64,000 nt of DNA, from assembly GCA_003003925.1 (NCBI GenBank), contig PVWP01000001.1, positions 124,001 through 188,000 of the forward strand. Reading direction: 5' to 3'. Below the pieces are notes generated by a model, which was not told where the DNA came from, did not search any database, and saw nothing but the letters and a program-made list of their open reading frames with translations. The position numbers and the translations under genes are program-made. Below, piece by piece: positions 27,045-35,919 of the stretch. Within the stretch, counting starts at the first letter, position 1. Every line of letters starts with the position of its first letter. The stretch comes from Aphanothece cf. minutissima CCALA 015. GTDB lineage: Bacteria > Cyanobacteriota > Cyanobacteriia > PCC-6307 > Cyanobiaceae.

Positions 27045-27352
27045 GGCTGGCGTGTCCCGGGGGGCGGACCCAGGGACGGGGCCGATGGCGCGGCGGCTGG
27101 CGGGAGGGGTGGCGTCGGGGTGGCGGGTGACGTGGCGGTGGCGGTGGCGGTGCGGGCCTGCATCAGATCGTGCAGACCCAGGCTGGTGCGGGCCAGACAG
27201 CCGATCGAGAAGCAGATCGCCGCACTGCCGAACAGGCCCAGCTGCGCCTCGCGGGTCTCGCCCTGAAGGCGCGTCATCGCCAGCAGCACCACCCCGGCGG
27301 CCAGCCAGGGCAGGGTGACAACCAGGCCGAGCTGGGAGCGGGTCATCGCCAT
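27041..27352 (-). CDS. Small two-helix membrane protein B with GLFGxAAICFSIGC motif
   Basis: This 103-residue protein has two hydrophobic helices (about 8-26 and 39-53); the second contains GLFGSAAICFSIGCLA. The C-terminal 40 residues are Ala/Thr/Pro-rich. The upstream gene has the same motif in the same place, so the two arose by tandem duplication; the shared DNA block is 39/42 identical. Its ATG overlaps the upstream stop by one base and its stop overlaps the tolC GTG. Function unknown; a role as membrane partner of the TolC/HlyD system is inferred from coupling. Confidence 0.65.
   Translation of the reverse strand: MAMTRSQLGLVVTLPWLAAGVVLLAMTRLQGETREAQLGLFGSAAICFSIGCLARTSLGLHDLMQARTATATATSPATPTPPLPPAAAPSAPSLGPPPGTRQP
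27198..27239. repeat. Duplicated 42-bp block, copy 1
   Basis: These 42 bp encode the second membrane helix motif of small protein B. They match 27440-27481 at 39 of 42 positions in the same orientation, differing at two adjacent bases (ac versus gt) and one later base. The match lies inside two adjacent coding genes and reflects gene duplication under strong constraint or recent conversion, not a mobile repeat. Confidence 0.85.
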
Positions 27353-27624
27353 CAGCGCAGGCCCAGCTCCCGGCGCAGCTGCTGCTCCAGCTGGCGCACG
27401 GCGCCGACCCGCGCCATGGCCCAGGAGAGCTGGCAGACGCAGCCGATCGAGAAGCAGATCGCCGCGTTGCCGAACAGCCCCCAGGCGTGGCTGTGGAGGT
27501 TGAAATCCTCCGCCAGCAGGAGCCGCAGCGCCAGGATCACCAGCAGGCCGGCCACCACCCAGGGGCCGTAGACCCAGCCGACGAAGAACTGGTCGACGAA
27601 CAGCCGTCGCGGCGGCGGGGCCAT
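27352..27624 (-). CDS. Small two-helix membrane protein A with GLFGxAAICFSIGC motif
   Basis: This 90-residue protein has two hydrophobic helices (about 17-37 and 48-66), the second containing GLFGNAAICFSIGCVC, then an amphipathic basic tail (VRQLEQQLRRELGLR). It is the paralogue of the next gene and heads a three-gene minus-strand operon A-B-tolC with one- to four-base overlaps. The role is unknown. The paired Cys-Phe-Ser-Ile-Gly-Cys in the membrane helix is striking and conserved in both copies. Confidence 0.65.
   Translation of the reverse strand: MAPPPRRLFVDQFFVGWVYGPWVVAGLLVILALRLLLAEDFNLHSHAWGLFGNAAICFSIGCVCQLSWAMARVGAVRQLEQQLRRELGLR
27440..27481. repeat. Duplicated 42-bp block, copy 2
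   Basis: This is the second copy of the 42-bp block at 27198-27239, lying in small protein A. Flanking sequence outside the block is much less similar, which makes the conservation of the helix-coding segment stand out. Confidence 0.85.
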
Positions 27625-27666
27625 GACACCGGGATCCAGGGTTTCAAGTCTGCCGCAGCAACGCCC

Positions 27667-28617
27667 TCAGGACGACCGTCGCCGCAGGGCCCGCAGCAGC
27701 GTCTCGAACACCTTCGGCAGGGGCGCCTCGCACACCAGCCGCTCGCCGCTGATCGGGTGGTCGAGGGCCAGCCGCACCGCGTGCAGGGCCTGGCCGGGAA
27801 GCGCCACCGGCAGCTTGCGGCAGCGGCCGTAGGTGGCATCCCCCACGATCGGGTGGCCCGTGTGGGCGCAGTGCACCCGGATCTGGTGGGTGCGCCCCGT
27901 GTCGAGCTTGAAGCGCAGCAGGGCGTAGTCGCCCAGGGGCTCGATCAGGCGCCAGTGGGTGCAGGCATGGCGTCCGGTGCTGTCGGTCACCACGGCGTAC
28001 TTCTTGCGGTCCACCGGATGGCGGCCGATGGCCGCCACGATCGTGCCGCTCTCGGCCGCCGGCCGGCCGTGCACCACCGCCAGGTACTCCCGCGAGGCGA
28101 TGCGCTTCTGGATCTGCACCTGCAGCTTCACCAGCGCCTCCTGGCTCTTGGCGACCACGATGCAGCCGGTGGTGTCCTTGTCGAGGCGGTGCACGATGCC
28201 CGGCCGCATCTCGCCGCCGATGCCCGGCAGGTCGGGGCAGTGGTGCAGCAGGCCGTTCACCAGGGTGCCGTCCTTGTTGCCGGGGGCCGGGTGGACCGTG
28301 AGTCCGGCGGGCTTGTTGATCACGATCAGATGCTCGTCCTCGAACAGCACATCCAGCGCCATCGGCTGGGGGACCAGGTAGGGCAGGGGCTCCGGCGGCG
28401 GCATCCACAGCTCCACCGTGTCGTCGGTGCGCAGGGGCGTCTTGGCCCGGCCCGTGACCCCATTGACCCGCACATAGCCCGCATCGATGAACTTCTGGAT
28501 CCGGGCCCGGCTCTGCTCGGGCCGCTGGGACACCAGCCAGCGATCCAGCCGCATCGGCAGCGGCTTCGGGTAATGGAGCCTCAGCAGCTCCCCTTCGCCT
28601 TCCCCGAAGGCGCCCAT
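27667..28617 (-). CDS. RluA/RluD-family 23S rRNA pseudouridine synthase
   Basis: This 316-residue protein has an N-terminal S4 RNA-binding domain (MRLDRWLVSQRPEQSRARIQ) and a catalytic domain with HRLDKDTTG, the RluA-family motif holding the catalytic Asp. The later RTHQIRVHCAHTGHPIVGD is also diagnostic. It isomerises specific uridines in large-subunit rRNA. The ATG shares one base with the stop of the upstream YlqF gene, so two ribosome-maturation genes are coupled. RluD is the nearest E. coli relative. Confidence 0.92.
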   Translation of the reverse strand: MGAFGEGEGELLRLHYPKPLPMRLDRWLVSQRPEQSRARIQKFIDAGYVRVNGVTGRAKTPLRTDDTVELWMPPPEPLPYLVPQPMALDVLFEDEHLIVINKPAGLTVHPAPGNKDGTLVNGLLHHCPDLPGIGGEMRPGIVHRLDKDTTGCIVVAKSQEALVKLQVQIQKRIASREYLAVVHGRPAAESGTIVAAIGRHPVDRKKYAVVTDSTGRHACTHWRLIEPLGDYALLRFKLDTGRTHQIRVHCAHTGHPIVGDATYGRCRKLPVALPGQALHAVRLALDHPISGERLVCEAPLPKVFETLLRALRRRSS

Positions 28618-29585
28618 CAGCTGGAGGGCGGCTCCTGGGCAGGCCGCTCGGGGGGCGGCCCCGGGGGCGGCAGTTCCAGGGCGATCGGCCCCAGCAGGGA
28701 GCGGCGGAAATCATCCAGCAGCCGCTGGGCCATGCGGGGGGTGTCACCGCTGGTGTGGCGGGCCGCCGCCGCCGCGAGCCAGGCTTCGGCATCGGGGATC
28801 GGTCGCTCGGGATCCGCTCCGGGCAACGGCGGCACCGCCACCCCGTAGCGGCGCTCCAGCAGTCCCGGCGCCACGCCGGCCGCCGCCACCGGCTCCAGCT
28901 TGGCCAGCAGGCGCAGGAAGGCCTGGGCCACCGCCTCGCCGTCGTAGGAGGCCTGGCCGATGTCGTCGCAGAGGGCCAGCCGCAGCCCGGCCAGCTGGTC
29001 ATCGAGGCGGGGGGGCAGCACGCCGGGGGCGTCGAGCAGATCGAGGTCCTGACCCAGCCGCACCCAGCGCAGGCTGCGGGTGACCCCGGCGCGGCGGGCG
29101 CTCTCCACCACCTTCTGGCGCATCAGCCGGTTGATCAGCGCCGACTTGCCCACATTGGGGAAGCCGAGCATCAGGGCCCGCACGGGGCGCGGCTTCATGC
29201 CCCGGCCGGCACGGCGGGCGTTGAGCGCCTCGCCGGCCCGGATCGCCGCCGACTGCAGCTGCTTGACGCCGGTGCCCACCTTGGCGTCACACCACCAGGG
29301 CACCTCCCCCCGCTGGCGGAACCAGCCATCCCAGGCCAGGCGGGCCGCGGGGCTGACCATGTCACGGCGGTTGATGACCAGCAGGTGCTGCTTGCCCCGG
29401 ATCCAGCGCTGCAGCCGCGGGTGGCCGGTGGCCAGGGGGATGCGGGCATCGCGCACCTCGATCACCAGGTCCACCTTCTCCAGGTTGGCGCTGAGGGCCT
29501 TCTCCGCCTTGGCGATGTGGCCCGGGTACCACTGGATCGGTGGGGCAGCGGTGCTGAGGCGGACCGTGTCGCCGACGTCCGGCAT
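28617..29585 (-). CDS. ylqF: Ribosome biogenesis GTPase YlqF/RbgA
   Basis: This 322-residue protein is a circularly permuted GTPase: G4 (NRRD in VINRRDMV) precedes G1 GFPNVGKS and G3 DAPG. The opening IQWYPGHIAKAEKAL (usually WFPGHM) and EVRDARIP are YlqF hallmarks. In bacteria it acts in late 50S assembly. The C-terminal ~40 residues are Pro-rich. It overlaps both neighbours by a single base, UspA upstream and the pseudouridine synthase downstream. Confidence 0.93.
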   Translation of the reverse strand: MPDVGDTVRLSTAAPPIQWYPGHIAKAEKALSANLEKVDLVIEVRDARIPLATGHPRLQRWIRGKQHLLVINRRDMVSPAARLAWDGWFRQRGEVPWWCDAKVGTGVKQLQSAAIRAGEALNARRAGRGMKPRPVRALMLGFPNVGKSALINRLMRQKVVESARRAGVTRSLRWVRLGQDLDLLDAPGVLPPRLDDQLAGLRLALCDDIGQASYDGEAVAQAFLRLLAKLEPVAAAGVAPGLLERRYGVAVPPLPGADPERPIPDAEAWLAAAAARHTSGDTPRMAQRLLDDFRRSLLGPIALELPPPGPPPERPAQEPPSS

Positions 29586-29968
29586 CAGGGCACCACCAGC
29601 ACCGGGCAGGGCGCCAGCTGCAGCACCCGGGCGGCGGTGCTCTGGTGATCGCCCTCGAGGGTGATGCCGCGGGTGCCCATGACGATCACATCGGCATTGA
29701 TCTCATCGGCCACGTCGCCGATCACGAAGGCCGGCTTTCCCTCCCGCTCCAGCACCTCGCAGGCCACACCGGCCTGGGTGAAGCTGGCGCGGGCCTGCTC
29801 CAGCAGCTGGGCCACGGCCGCGGGATCGTGCATCACCCCCTCCTCGGCCTCCACCACCGACAGCAGCACGACACGGCTGCCGTGGCGCTGGGCGAGCTGC
29901 AGGGCGACAGCCGCCGTTTCCATCGTCTGGCGGCTCTGGTCGATGGGGAACAGGACGGTGTCGAACAT
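29585..29968 (-). CDS. Universal stress protein UspA family
   Basis: This 127-residue single-domain protein starts [15 protein letters not shown] and ends with MGTRG(I)...(S)[17 protein letters not shown], matching the ATP-binding Usp pattern (GxRG-x9-GS/T-x3-V), although the GDHQST stretch departs from the usual GS. It is a cytoplasmic nucleotide-binding stress protein. It is first in the minus-strand operon with ylqF and the pseudouridine synthase, divergent from pgk over a 140-bp gap. Confidence 0.9.
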   Translation of the reverse strand: MFDTVLFPIDQSRQTMETAAVALQLAQRHGSRVVLLSVVEAEEGVMHDPAAVAQLLEQARASFTQAGVACEVLEREGKPAFVIGDVADEINADVIVMGTRGITLEGDHQSTAARVLQLAPCPVLVVP

Positions 29969-30108
29969 GGCGGAAGGCCCGGCCCTCTTGTCCTAGCGCC
30001 GACCGTTGCGGGGGCCAGGGAGCGGGGGTGGGAAGAACCGAATCGCGGCGGCGGCGGAGCGGGAGACGCCGGAGGCTAATCTCCCCCCGCCTTTCCTTAT
30101 CCGTAATC

Positions 30109-31314
30109 ATGGCGAAGCGATCCCTCTCCAGCCTCAGCGCCGACGATCTCCGCGGCAAGCGGGTGCTGGTTCGGGTCGACTTCAACGTGCCCCTCGACGA
30201 CGCCGGGGCGATCACGGACGACACCCGCATCCGGGCCGCCCTGCCCACCGTCCGCCACCTGATCGACCATGGCGCCCGGGTGCTGCTGGCCGCCCACTTC
30301 GGCCGGCCCAAGGGTCAGGTGAACGAGTCCATGCGGCTCACCCCGGTGGCGGCCCGCCTGAGCGAACTGCTGGGCAAGCCCGTGACCAAGACCGACAGCT
30401 GCATCGGCCCCGACGCCGAGGCCAAGGTGGCCGCCATGGCCGATGGCGACGTGGTGCTGCTGGAGAACGTGCGCTTCTTCGCCGAGGAGGAGAAGAACGA
30501 CCCCGCCTTCGCCGAGAAGCTGGCCGCCCTGGCCGACGTCTATGTCAATGACGCCTTCGGCGCCGCCCACCGGGCCCACGCCTCCACCGAGGGCGTGACG
30601 AAGTACCTGAGCCCCAGCGTGGCCGGTTTCCTGATGGAGAAGGAGCTCCAGTACCTGCAGGGCGCGATCGATGAGCCCAAGCGTCCCCTGGCGGCGATCG
30701 TGGGCGGCTCCAAGGTGAGCAGCAAGATCGGCGTGCTCGAGTCGCTGATCGACAAGTGCGACAAGGTGCTGATCGGCGGCGGCATGATCTTCACCTTCTA
30801 CAAGGCGCGTGGCCTGGCGGTGGGCAAGTCCCTGGTGGAGGAGGACAAGCTTGAGCTGGCCAAGGAACTCGAAGCCAAGGCGGCCGCCAAGGGCGTCCAG
30901 CTGCTGCTGCCCACCGACGTGGTGCTGGCCGACAACTTCGCCCCCGACGCCAACAGCCAGACCACCGCGATCGACGCCATCCCCGACGGCTGGATGGGCC
31001 TCGACATCGGCCCCGATTCGGTCAAGACCTTCCAGGCGGCCCTGGCCGACTGCCAGACCGTGATCTGGAACGGCCCCATGGGCGTGTTCGAGTTCGACGC
31101 CTTCGCCGCCGGCACCAATGCCATCGCCCACACCCTGGCCGACCTGAGCGCCAAGGGCTGCTGCACGATCATCGGCGGTGGTGACTCCGTGGCCGCGGTG
31201 GAGAAGGTGGGCGTGGCCGAGAAGATGAGCCACATCTCCACCGGTGGCGGCGCCAGCCTGGAGCTGCTGGAGGGCCGGGTGCTCCCCGGCGTGGCCGCCC
31301 TCGACGAAGCCTGA
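30109..31314 (+). CDS. pgk: Phosphoglycerate kinase
   Basis: This 401-residue enzyme interconverts 1,3-bisphosphoglycerate and 3-phosphoglycerate in glycolysis and the Calvin cycle. Motifs: [10 protein letters not shown] near the N-terminus, [36 protein letters not shown] and the C-terminal [11 protein letters not shown] with [13 protein letters not shown]. The start is the ATG at 30109 preceding AKRSLSSL; the frame is open upstream but not conserved. It is a single gene with a strong inverted repeat just after the stop. Confidence 0.98.
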   Translation: MAKRSLSSLSADDLRGKRVLVRVDFNVPLDDAGAITDDTRIRAALPTVRHLIDHGARVLLAAHFGRPKGQVNESMRLTPVAARLSELLGKPVTKTDSCIGPDAEAKVAAMADGDVVLLENVRFFAEEEKNDPAFAEKLAALADVYVNDAFGAAHRAHASTEGVTKYLSPSVAGFLMEKELQYLQGAIDEPKRPLAAIVGGSKVSSKIGVLESLIDKCDKVLIGGGMIFTFYKARGLAVGKSLVEEDKLELAKELEAKAAAKGVQLLLPTDVVLADNFAPDANSQTTAIDAIPDGWMGLDIGPDSVKTFQAALADCQTVIWNGPMGVFEFDAFAAGTNAIAHTLADLSAKGCCTIIGGGDSVAAVEKVGVAEKMSHISTGGGASLELLEGRVLPGVAALDEA

Positions 31315-31324
31315 GGCCCCGTCG

Positions 31325-31350
31325 TCAGGGCCGGTCCGGGCCGGCCCTGA
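31325..31350. terminator. GC-rich inverted repeat between pgk and a convergent gene
   Basis: A perfect 10-bp stem (TCAGGGCCGG paired with CCGGCCCTGA) with a 6-base loop lies 11 bp after the pgk stop. There is no T-tract on either strand, so it is not a classical intrinsic terminator, but its place between two convergent genes suggests it ends transcription or protects 3' ends. Confidence 0.4.
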
Positions 31351-31357
31351 AGACAGC

Positions 31358-31765
31358 TCAGATGCTGCCGGGGCCTGGACGGCGCCCCTCCCCCCAGCCC
31401 CCTTTGCGCTCCCCCTTGCCCCACTGGGGCAGGGGGATGCCGTTGCGTTCGAACAGCGCCTTCATGGCGGCCCGATGCTGCTCCCGCTGGCGCTGGCTGG
31501 CACTGCGCTGCTCCTTCAGGCAGGTGCGCAGGGCCTCACTGCTGCCGGCGGCGGACAGGCAGCGCTCACCGCGCTGAAGGATGGCGATGCGGGCCTGCTG
31601 GTCGCTGAGGGCGAGGCGCTTCTGCTCGGGGAAGATCTTCTGCATCTGGGCGGGCGTGGGACGGCCGGCCGGGGTGGGGCCGCTCTGGGCCATGGCGACA
31701 CCGGTGGAGCCCAGGACCATCGCCAGGACGGCGACGCGAAGGGGCTGGAGCAGGGAGGAGGGCAT
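31358..31765 (-). CDS. Small exported helical protein downstream of the sensor kinase
   Basis: This 135-residue protein has a clear signal peptide (MPSSLLQPLRVAVLAMVLG...VAMA|Q). The mature part is polar and likely helical, with LSDQQARIAILQRGERCL and TCLKEQRSASQRQREQHRAAM, and two cysteines 15 residues apart. It resembles in general character the small periplasmic helical proteins attached to envelope-stress systems (CpxP/Spy), but no family match is claimed. ATG 31765 gives the best signal peptide; ATG 31792 is in frame. It follows the histidine kinase gene in the same direction. Confidence 0.55.
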   Translation of the reverse strand: MPSSLLQPLRVAVLAMVLGSTGVAMAQSGPTPAGRPTPAQMQKIFPEQKRLALSDQQARIAILQRGERCLSAAGSSEALRTCLKEQRSASQRQREQHRAAMKALFERNGIPLPQWGKGERKGGWGEGRRPGPGSI

Positions 31766-31863
31766 GGGAGGAAATGAACTGAACACATTCATGGTGACCG
31801 GCAAGTGTGACGGCGATCAGACTGGCCACCGGCCAGGTATGACCGGATGCAACTGAAGGTCGC

Positions 31864-33261
31864 TCACCCCCCGGCCAGGGGCCAGGCGCGCAGCGCCACG
31901 GCGAAGCGTCCCGGCGGCGGTTCGAGCGCGGCGGTGGCCTCCAGCCGACGCAGGTCCCCGCCGTGGTCCCGGGCCACCTTGGCGGCGATGGCCAGGCCCA
32001 GACCGCAGTGCCCCTCCCCGCCGCGGGCCCGGTCGAGCCGCTGGAAGGGGGTCATGGCCTTGCGCCACTGCTGCGGGTCGATGCCCTCGCCGCAGTCCCA
32101 GACCTGGATCTCGAAGCCGCTCTCCACCGCTCCGCCCTCCCCCTGGGGCCGCCCCTCCCCGTCCGCCGGACCCAGGGGCCGCAGCACCAGCCGCAGGGGC
32201 AGCCGGCCGTAGGTGAGGGCGTTGTCAAGCAGGTTGCCCACCGCCCGCGCCACGGCGATGGGACGGACCCGCCGCACCAGCGGTTCCAGATCCAGCTCCA
32301 GGGGCACCTCGCCCACCGCCGCCGCCGCCTCGGCCACCAGGGCATCGAGGGGCACCAGCACCGGCGTCTCGTCGGCTTCGGCGCCGGCGAAAATCATGAA
32401 CTGGCGTGTGATCCGCTCGATCGAGCGGATGTCGGCCTGGGCCCGCTCCAGCTCCTGCGGCGCCATCGGCCCCTCGGCGGCGAGGGTGAGGCGCAGCCGC
32501 AGCCGGGTGAGGGGGCTGCGCAGGTCGTGGGCGATGCCGGCCAGCATCGTCGTGCGCTCCCGGCCGGCCTCCTCCAGCCGCAGCAGCATGGCGTTGAAGC
32601 GGGCCATCAGCTGGCGCACCGCCGGGGCCCCCTGGTCCGGCAGGGCACCGGGCAGGGCCTCGAGGCCCACGTCGGCCAGGGCCTCCTGCAGGCGGGTCAG
32701 GGGCCGCTGGATCTCCAGGGTGAGGAAGAGCAGCAGCGCCCCGAGGGCCCCCAGGCCGATCGAGAGGGTCAGCAGCAGGGGGTCGGGCGGCCAGCCGCGG
32801 GGGGAGGGCAGGGCGACGAACAGCCACGCCCGCTCCAGGGGGGACGCCATCTCCACCCACACCCCCCGCCGCGGCGACGAGGCCGGCAGCACCGCCGGGC
32901 AGCGCCCCAGGCGGCGGCAGAGCACCTCCTGCAGGCGCAGGGTCTGCCAGCGCAGCCGCCGGTCCCCCCCACGGCCGTCCCTGGCCGCCGGCTCCGGCCG
33001 CTGGCCCACCACCAGCTGCATGCCGCTGATCTGGCCGAGCACCTCGGGGCTGAAGCGTTCCAGGGCCACCTCCCCCAGCACCACGTTCGCGGCCACCTCC
33101 GAGCCGGTCTGGACCAGCTGCTGCTGGGCCAGCCGGCGACCCAGCAGCAGCTGCAGCAGCAGCAGGCAGCAGGCGGCGGCACCGGTGCCCGCCAGCAGGT
33201 ATCCCAGGGTGCGCCGGAACGACGGCCGACGGCCCCGCTCAGGACTGACGGGGCTTGCCAT
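31864..33261 (-). CDS. Sensor histidine kinase (EnvZ/OmpR-type system)
   Basis: This 465-residue kinase has two membrane helices (about 19-40 and 160-182) bounding a ~120-residue periplasmic domain, then HAMP (~185-235), HisKA with the phospho-accepting His245 in AGIAHDLRSPLTRLR, and an HATPase domain with N-box GNLLDNALTYG and G-boxes WDCGEGID and GLGLAIA. It should phosphorylate the response regulator encoded just upstream, with which it overlaps by 23 bp. The stimulus is unknown. The periplasmic domain contains two cysteines (~115 and 121). Confidence 0.92.
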   Translation of the reverse strand: MASPVSPERGRRPSFRRTLGYLLAGTGAAACCLLLLQLLLGRRLAQQQLVQTGSEVAANVVLGEVALERFSPEVLGQISGMQLVVGQRPEPAARDGRGGDRRLRWQTLRLQEVLCRRLGRCPAVLPASSPRRGVWVEMASPLERAWLFVALPSPRGWPPDPLLLTLSIGLGALGALLLFLTLEIQRPLTRLQEALADVGLEALPGALPDQGAPAVRQLMARFNAMLLRLEEAGRERTTMLAGIAHDLRSPLTRLRLRLTLAAEGPMAPQELERAQADIRSIERITRQFMIFAGAEADETPVLVPLDALVAEAAAAVGEVPLELDLEPLVRRVRPIAVARAVGNLLDNALTYGRLPLRLVLRPLGPADGEGRPQGEGGAVESGFEIQVWDCGEGIDPQQWRKAMTPFQRLDRARGGEGHCGLGLAIAAKVARDHGGDLRRLEATAALEPPPGRFAVALRAWPLAGG

Positions 33262-33964
33262 CGGGGACGAACACGTAGCCGTAGCCCCAGACCGTCTGCA
33301 CGTAGCGGGGCCGGGCCGGCTCCGGCTCGATCAGCCGCCGCAGCCGTGACACCTGCACGTCCATGCTGCGGCTGTCGGTGTCGCTGCCCGGGCCCCGGGC
33401 CAGTTCGATCAGCCGCTCCCGGGACAGGGGGCGGTGGGGGTGCTGCACGAACGCCGCCAGCAGGGCGAATTCACCGCCGGTGATGGTGAGCGCCTCCCCG
33501 TGGCGCTCCAGGGTGCGGGCCGCCAGGTCCACCTCCAGGTCGCCGAAGGCGATCCGCTCCCCGTCGGGCTGGGGCAATCCGCCGGGCAGGGTGCCGCGAC
33601 GGCGCAGCACGGCCTCGATGCGGGCGGTCAGCTCACGGGGCAGGAAGGGCTTGGCCAGGTAGTCGTCGGCCCCCTGCTCCAGGCCGATGATGCGATCCAC
33701 CGCATCGGCCCGGGCCGTGAGCATCAGCACCGGCAGGTCGTCGGCCCCGTCCCGCAGCCGCCGCAGCAGGCTGAGGCCATCGTCGCCGGGGAGCATCAGG
33801 TCGAGCACCAGCAGGTCGGGACGCTGACCCTCAAGCCGGGCCATCAGCTGGGCGCCGTCCCCCATGCAGCGGACCTCGTAGCCCTGCTCCCCGAGGTAGG
33901 TGGACAGGAGCTGGCGCAGCTCCGGATCGTCATCCACCACCCAGATCCGATGCGGTCGAGCCAT
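33239..33964 (-). CDS. OmpR/PhoB-family response regulator
   Basis: This 241-residue regulator has a receiver domain (acidic pocket Asp11/Asp12, phosphorylated Asp55 in LVLDLMLPGDDG, Lys105 in YLAKPF) and a C-terminal winged helix (GEFALLAAFVQHPHRPLSRERLIELARG ... VQVSRLRRLIEPEPARPRYVQTVWGYGYVF). It binds DNA when phosphorylated by the overlapping kinase. It starts 3 bp after the stop of an exported-protein gene, so that gene is probably in the same operon. Confidence 0.94.
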   Translation of the reverse strand: MARPHRIWVVDDDPELRQLLSTYLGEQGYEVRCMGDGAQLMARLEGQRPDLLVLDLMLPGDDGLSLLRRLRDGADDLPVLMLTARADAVDRIIGLEQGADDYLAKPFLPRELTARIEAVLRRRGTLPGGLPQPDGERIAFGDLEVDLAARTLERHGEALTITGGEFALLAAFVQHPHRPLSRERLIELARGPGSDTDSRSMDVQVSRLRRLIEPEPARPRYVQTVWGYGYVFVPDGKPRQS

Positions 33965-33967
33965 GGC

Positions 33968-34759
33968 TCAGGGCTCGAGCGACTTGCGATCGGCGACGAC
34001 CCGCACCCGCTTGGTGGCGCTGACGATGCCGTCGGGATGGACCAGCAGCACCGCCCAGGTCTGGGAACCGGGGGACAGGGGGGCCTGGACGATCTTGAAC
34101 AGGCCACCGCCACCCAGCGCCCCCAGTTCCAGGCTGGGGCTGGCCATCGCCGCCTGCTGCTGGGGGGTGATGGCGGTGATGCCACCAGCGGCGAGGGCTC
34201 CGTCGAGCGGTTCGTCGAAGATCACGTCGACGTCGTAGCGCTGGCCGGTCAGCACCGCATCAGGGATCAGCAGACTCACGGGCAGGGGCTTCTCGCCGGT
34301 GCGCAGCAGGGACTTCTCCCGCAGCACCGTCTGGCCGTTGATGCGGGTGCCGTCGCTCTGCAGGGCAAGCAGCTGTTCCGCCTCCAGCCGGTAGGTGGTG
34401 CCGCCCTGGCGCCGGGTGCCCTCCACCCGCAGGGTGACCGTGGGCTGGCCGTCCCGCAGCTGGCTGCCGGAGCTCAGCTGCCAGCGGGCATCGGGGAACT
34501 GCTGGCGCAGCAGGCGGCGACGGTTCTCCAGCTGGGCCGGATCCAGGCCGGGGCCGGCCTGCAGCAGGCCCGCCAGGGCCGTGTCGGAACTGCTGTTCAG
34601 GGCGCTCTCGAGGGCCTGCAGCTGGGCCGCCGACGGGGGTGCCGCCACCGCGGGGCCACCGGCGCCGGCCGCCACCGCCAGGCCCACCAGGCAGGCAGCG
34701 AGCCGCTGCGGCGTCCTGACCGGGGGCAGGGGGGCGGGCAGCGGGCGGGATGGAGCCAT
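33968..34759 (-). CDS. Exported protein of unknown function, upstream of the two-component system
   Basis: This 263-residue protein has an N-terminal signal peptide (RLAACLVGLAVAAGAGGPAVAAP). The mature part reads as beta-rich with VTLRVEGTRRQGGTTYRLEAEQLL, LPVSLLIPDAVLTGQRYDVDVIFDEPL and a C-terminal SQTWAVLLVHPDGIVSATKRVRVV strand. I do not recognise a named family. It is the first gene of a minus-strand unit with the response regulator and kinase, and might be a periplasmic accessory to that system. Confidence 0.65.
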   Translation of the reverse strand: MAPSRPLPAPLPPVRTPQRLAACLVGLAVAAGAGGPAVAAPPSAAQLQALESALNSSSDTALAGLLQAGPGLDPAQLENRRRLLRQQFPDARWQLSSGSQLRDGQPTVTLRVEGTRRQGGTTYRLEAEQLLALQSDGTRINGQTVLREKSLLRTGEKPLPVSLLIPDAVLTGQRYDVDVIFDEPLDGALAAGGITAITPQQQAAMASPSLELGALGGGGLFKIVQAPLSPGSQTWAVLLVHPDGIVSATKRVRVVADRKSLEP

Positions 34760-34836
34760 GGAGAGGGAGGGATCCGGGGCGGCGGTGGGCGCACCGGAGT
34801 CGGCTTTTAAGTTAGGCGCGCTCGTCCCACCCGCCC

Positions 34837-35919
34837 ATGCCGACCCTGCTGATCGCCGCCAGCGGCACGGGTGGCCACCTGTTCCCGGCCCTGGCGGTGG
34901 CCGAGGCCCTGCCGGACGACTGGCAGGTGCACTGGCTGGGGGTGCCGGACCGGCTGGAGACCGAGCTCGTGCCCAGCCGCTACCCCCTGCACACGGTGCG
35001 GGCCGGGGGGCTGCAGGGGAAAGGCCTGCGCAGGCTCTGGAACCTGCTCCAGCTGCTGCTGGCCGTGCTGCCGGTGCGGCGCCTGATCCGGCGGGAAGGG
35101 GTGAGCGCGGTGTTCAGCAGTGGCGGGTACATCGCCGCACCGGCGATCCTCGCCGCCCGCTGGTGCGGGGTGCCGGTGGTGCTGCACGAGAGCAACGCCG
35201 TCCCGGGCCGGGTGACGCGGCTGCTGGGGCCCCTGTGCACGCGCGTGGCGGTGGGCCTGCCCCAGGCGGTCGAGCGGCTGCCCCGCTGCCGCCCGCTGGT
35301 GTGCGGCACCCCGGTGCGGCGCGCGTTCCTCACCCCCGCGGCCCTGCCGGGGTGGGTGCCCCGGGGCGCCGGCCCCCTGCTGCTGGTGATGGGGGGCAGC
35401 CAGGGGGCCCTGCGCCTCAACCGCATGGTGCGGCCCCTGCTGCCGCTGCTGGCGGCCAGCGGCTGCCGCATCGTCCACCTCACCGGCAGCCAGGATCCGG
35501 ACGCCGGCCAGCTGCACCTCGACGGGGTGGTCGAGCGGGCCTTCAGTGATGAGCTGCCGGGCCTGCTGCAGCACTGCGACCTGGCCATCAGCCGCGCCGG
35601 TGCCGGCAGCCTCAGCGAGCTGGCGGTCTGCGGCACCCCGGCGATCCTGGTGCCCTTCCCGCAGGCCGCCGACCGCCATCAGGACGCCAACGCCGCCGCC
35701 GCCGCCGCCGTGGGTGCCGCGGTGATCGTCTGGCAGCACGACCCCTGCGAGCCCGCCCTGGAGCGGGCCGTCTGGCGGCTGCTGGGGCCCCGCCTGCGGG
35801 GCAGCGCCGCCGCCGCCGACCCCCTGGTGGCGATGGGCGACGGCATGGGAACCCTGGCGGTGCGGGACGCCGACCGCCGGCTGGTGCAGGTGCTGGAGCA
35901 GCTCATCGGCCGCGCCTGA
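34837..35919 (+). CDS. murG: UDP-N-acetylglucosamine transferase MurG
   Basis: This 360-residue GT28 enzyme converts lipid I to lipid II on the inner face of the membrane during peptidoglycan synthesis. Diagnostic motifs are [50 protein letters not shown] and [35 protein letters not shown]. It stands alone, not in an mra/mur cluster, as is usual in cyanobacteria. Its last 17 bp overlap the convergent aminotransferase gene. Confidence 0.97.
   Translation: MPTLLIAASGTGGHLFPALAVAEALPDDWQVHWLGVPDRLETELVPSRYPLHTVRAGGLQGKGLRRLWNLLQLLLAVLPVRRLIRREGVSAVFSSGGYIAAPAILAARWCGVPVVLHESNAVPGRVTRLLGPLCTRVAVGLPQAVERLPRCRPLVCGTPVRRAFLTPAALPGWVPRGAGPLLLVMGGSQGALRLNRMVRPLLPLLAASGCRIVHLTGSQDPDAGQLHLDGVVERAFSDELPGLLQHCDLAISRAGAGSLSELAVCGTPAILVPFPQAADRHQDANAAAAAAVGAAVIVWQHDPCEPALERAVWRLLGPRLRGSAAAADPLVAMGDGMGTLAVRDADRRLVQVLEQLIGRA

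Noticed and set aside
26708..27266. Plus-strand frames opposite the tolC 5' end and small proteins
   Set aside because: Arg/Pro/Gly-rich shadow translations with no start context; the minus-strand genes have signal peptide and helices.
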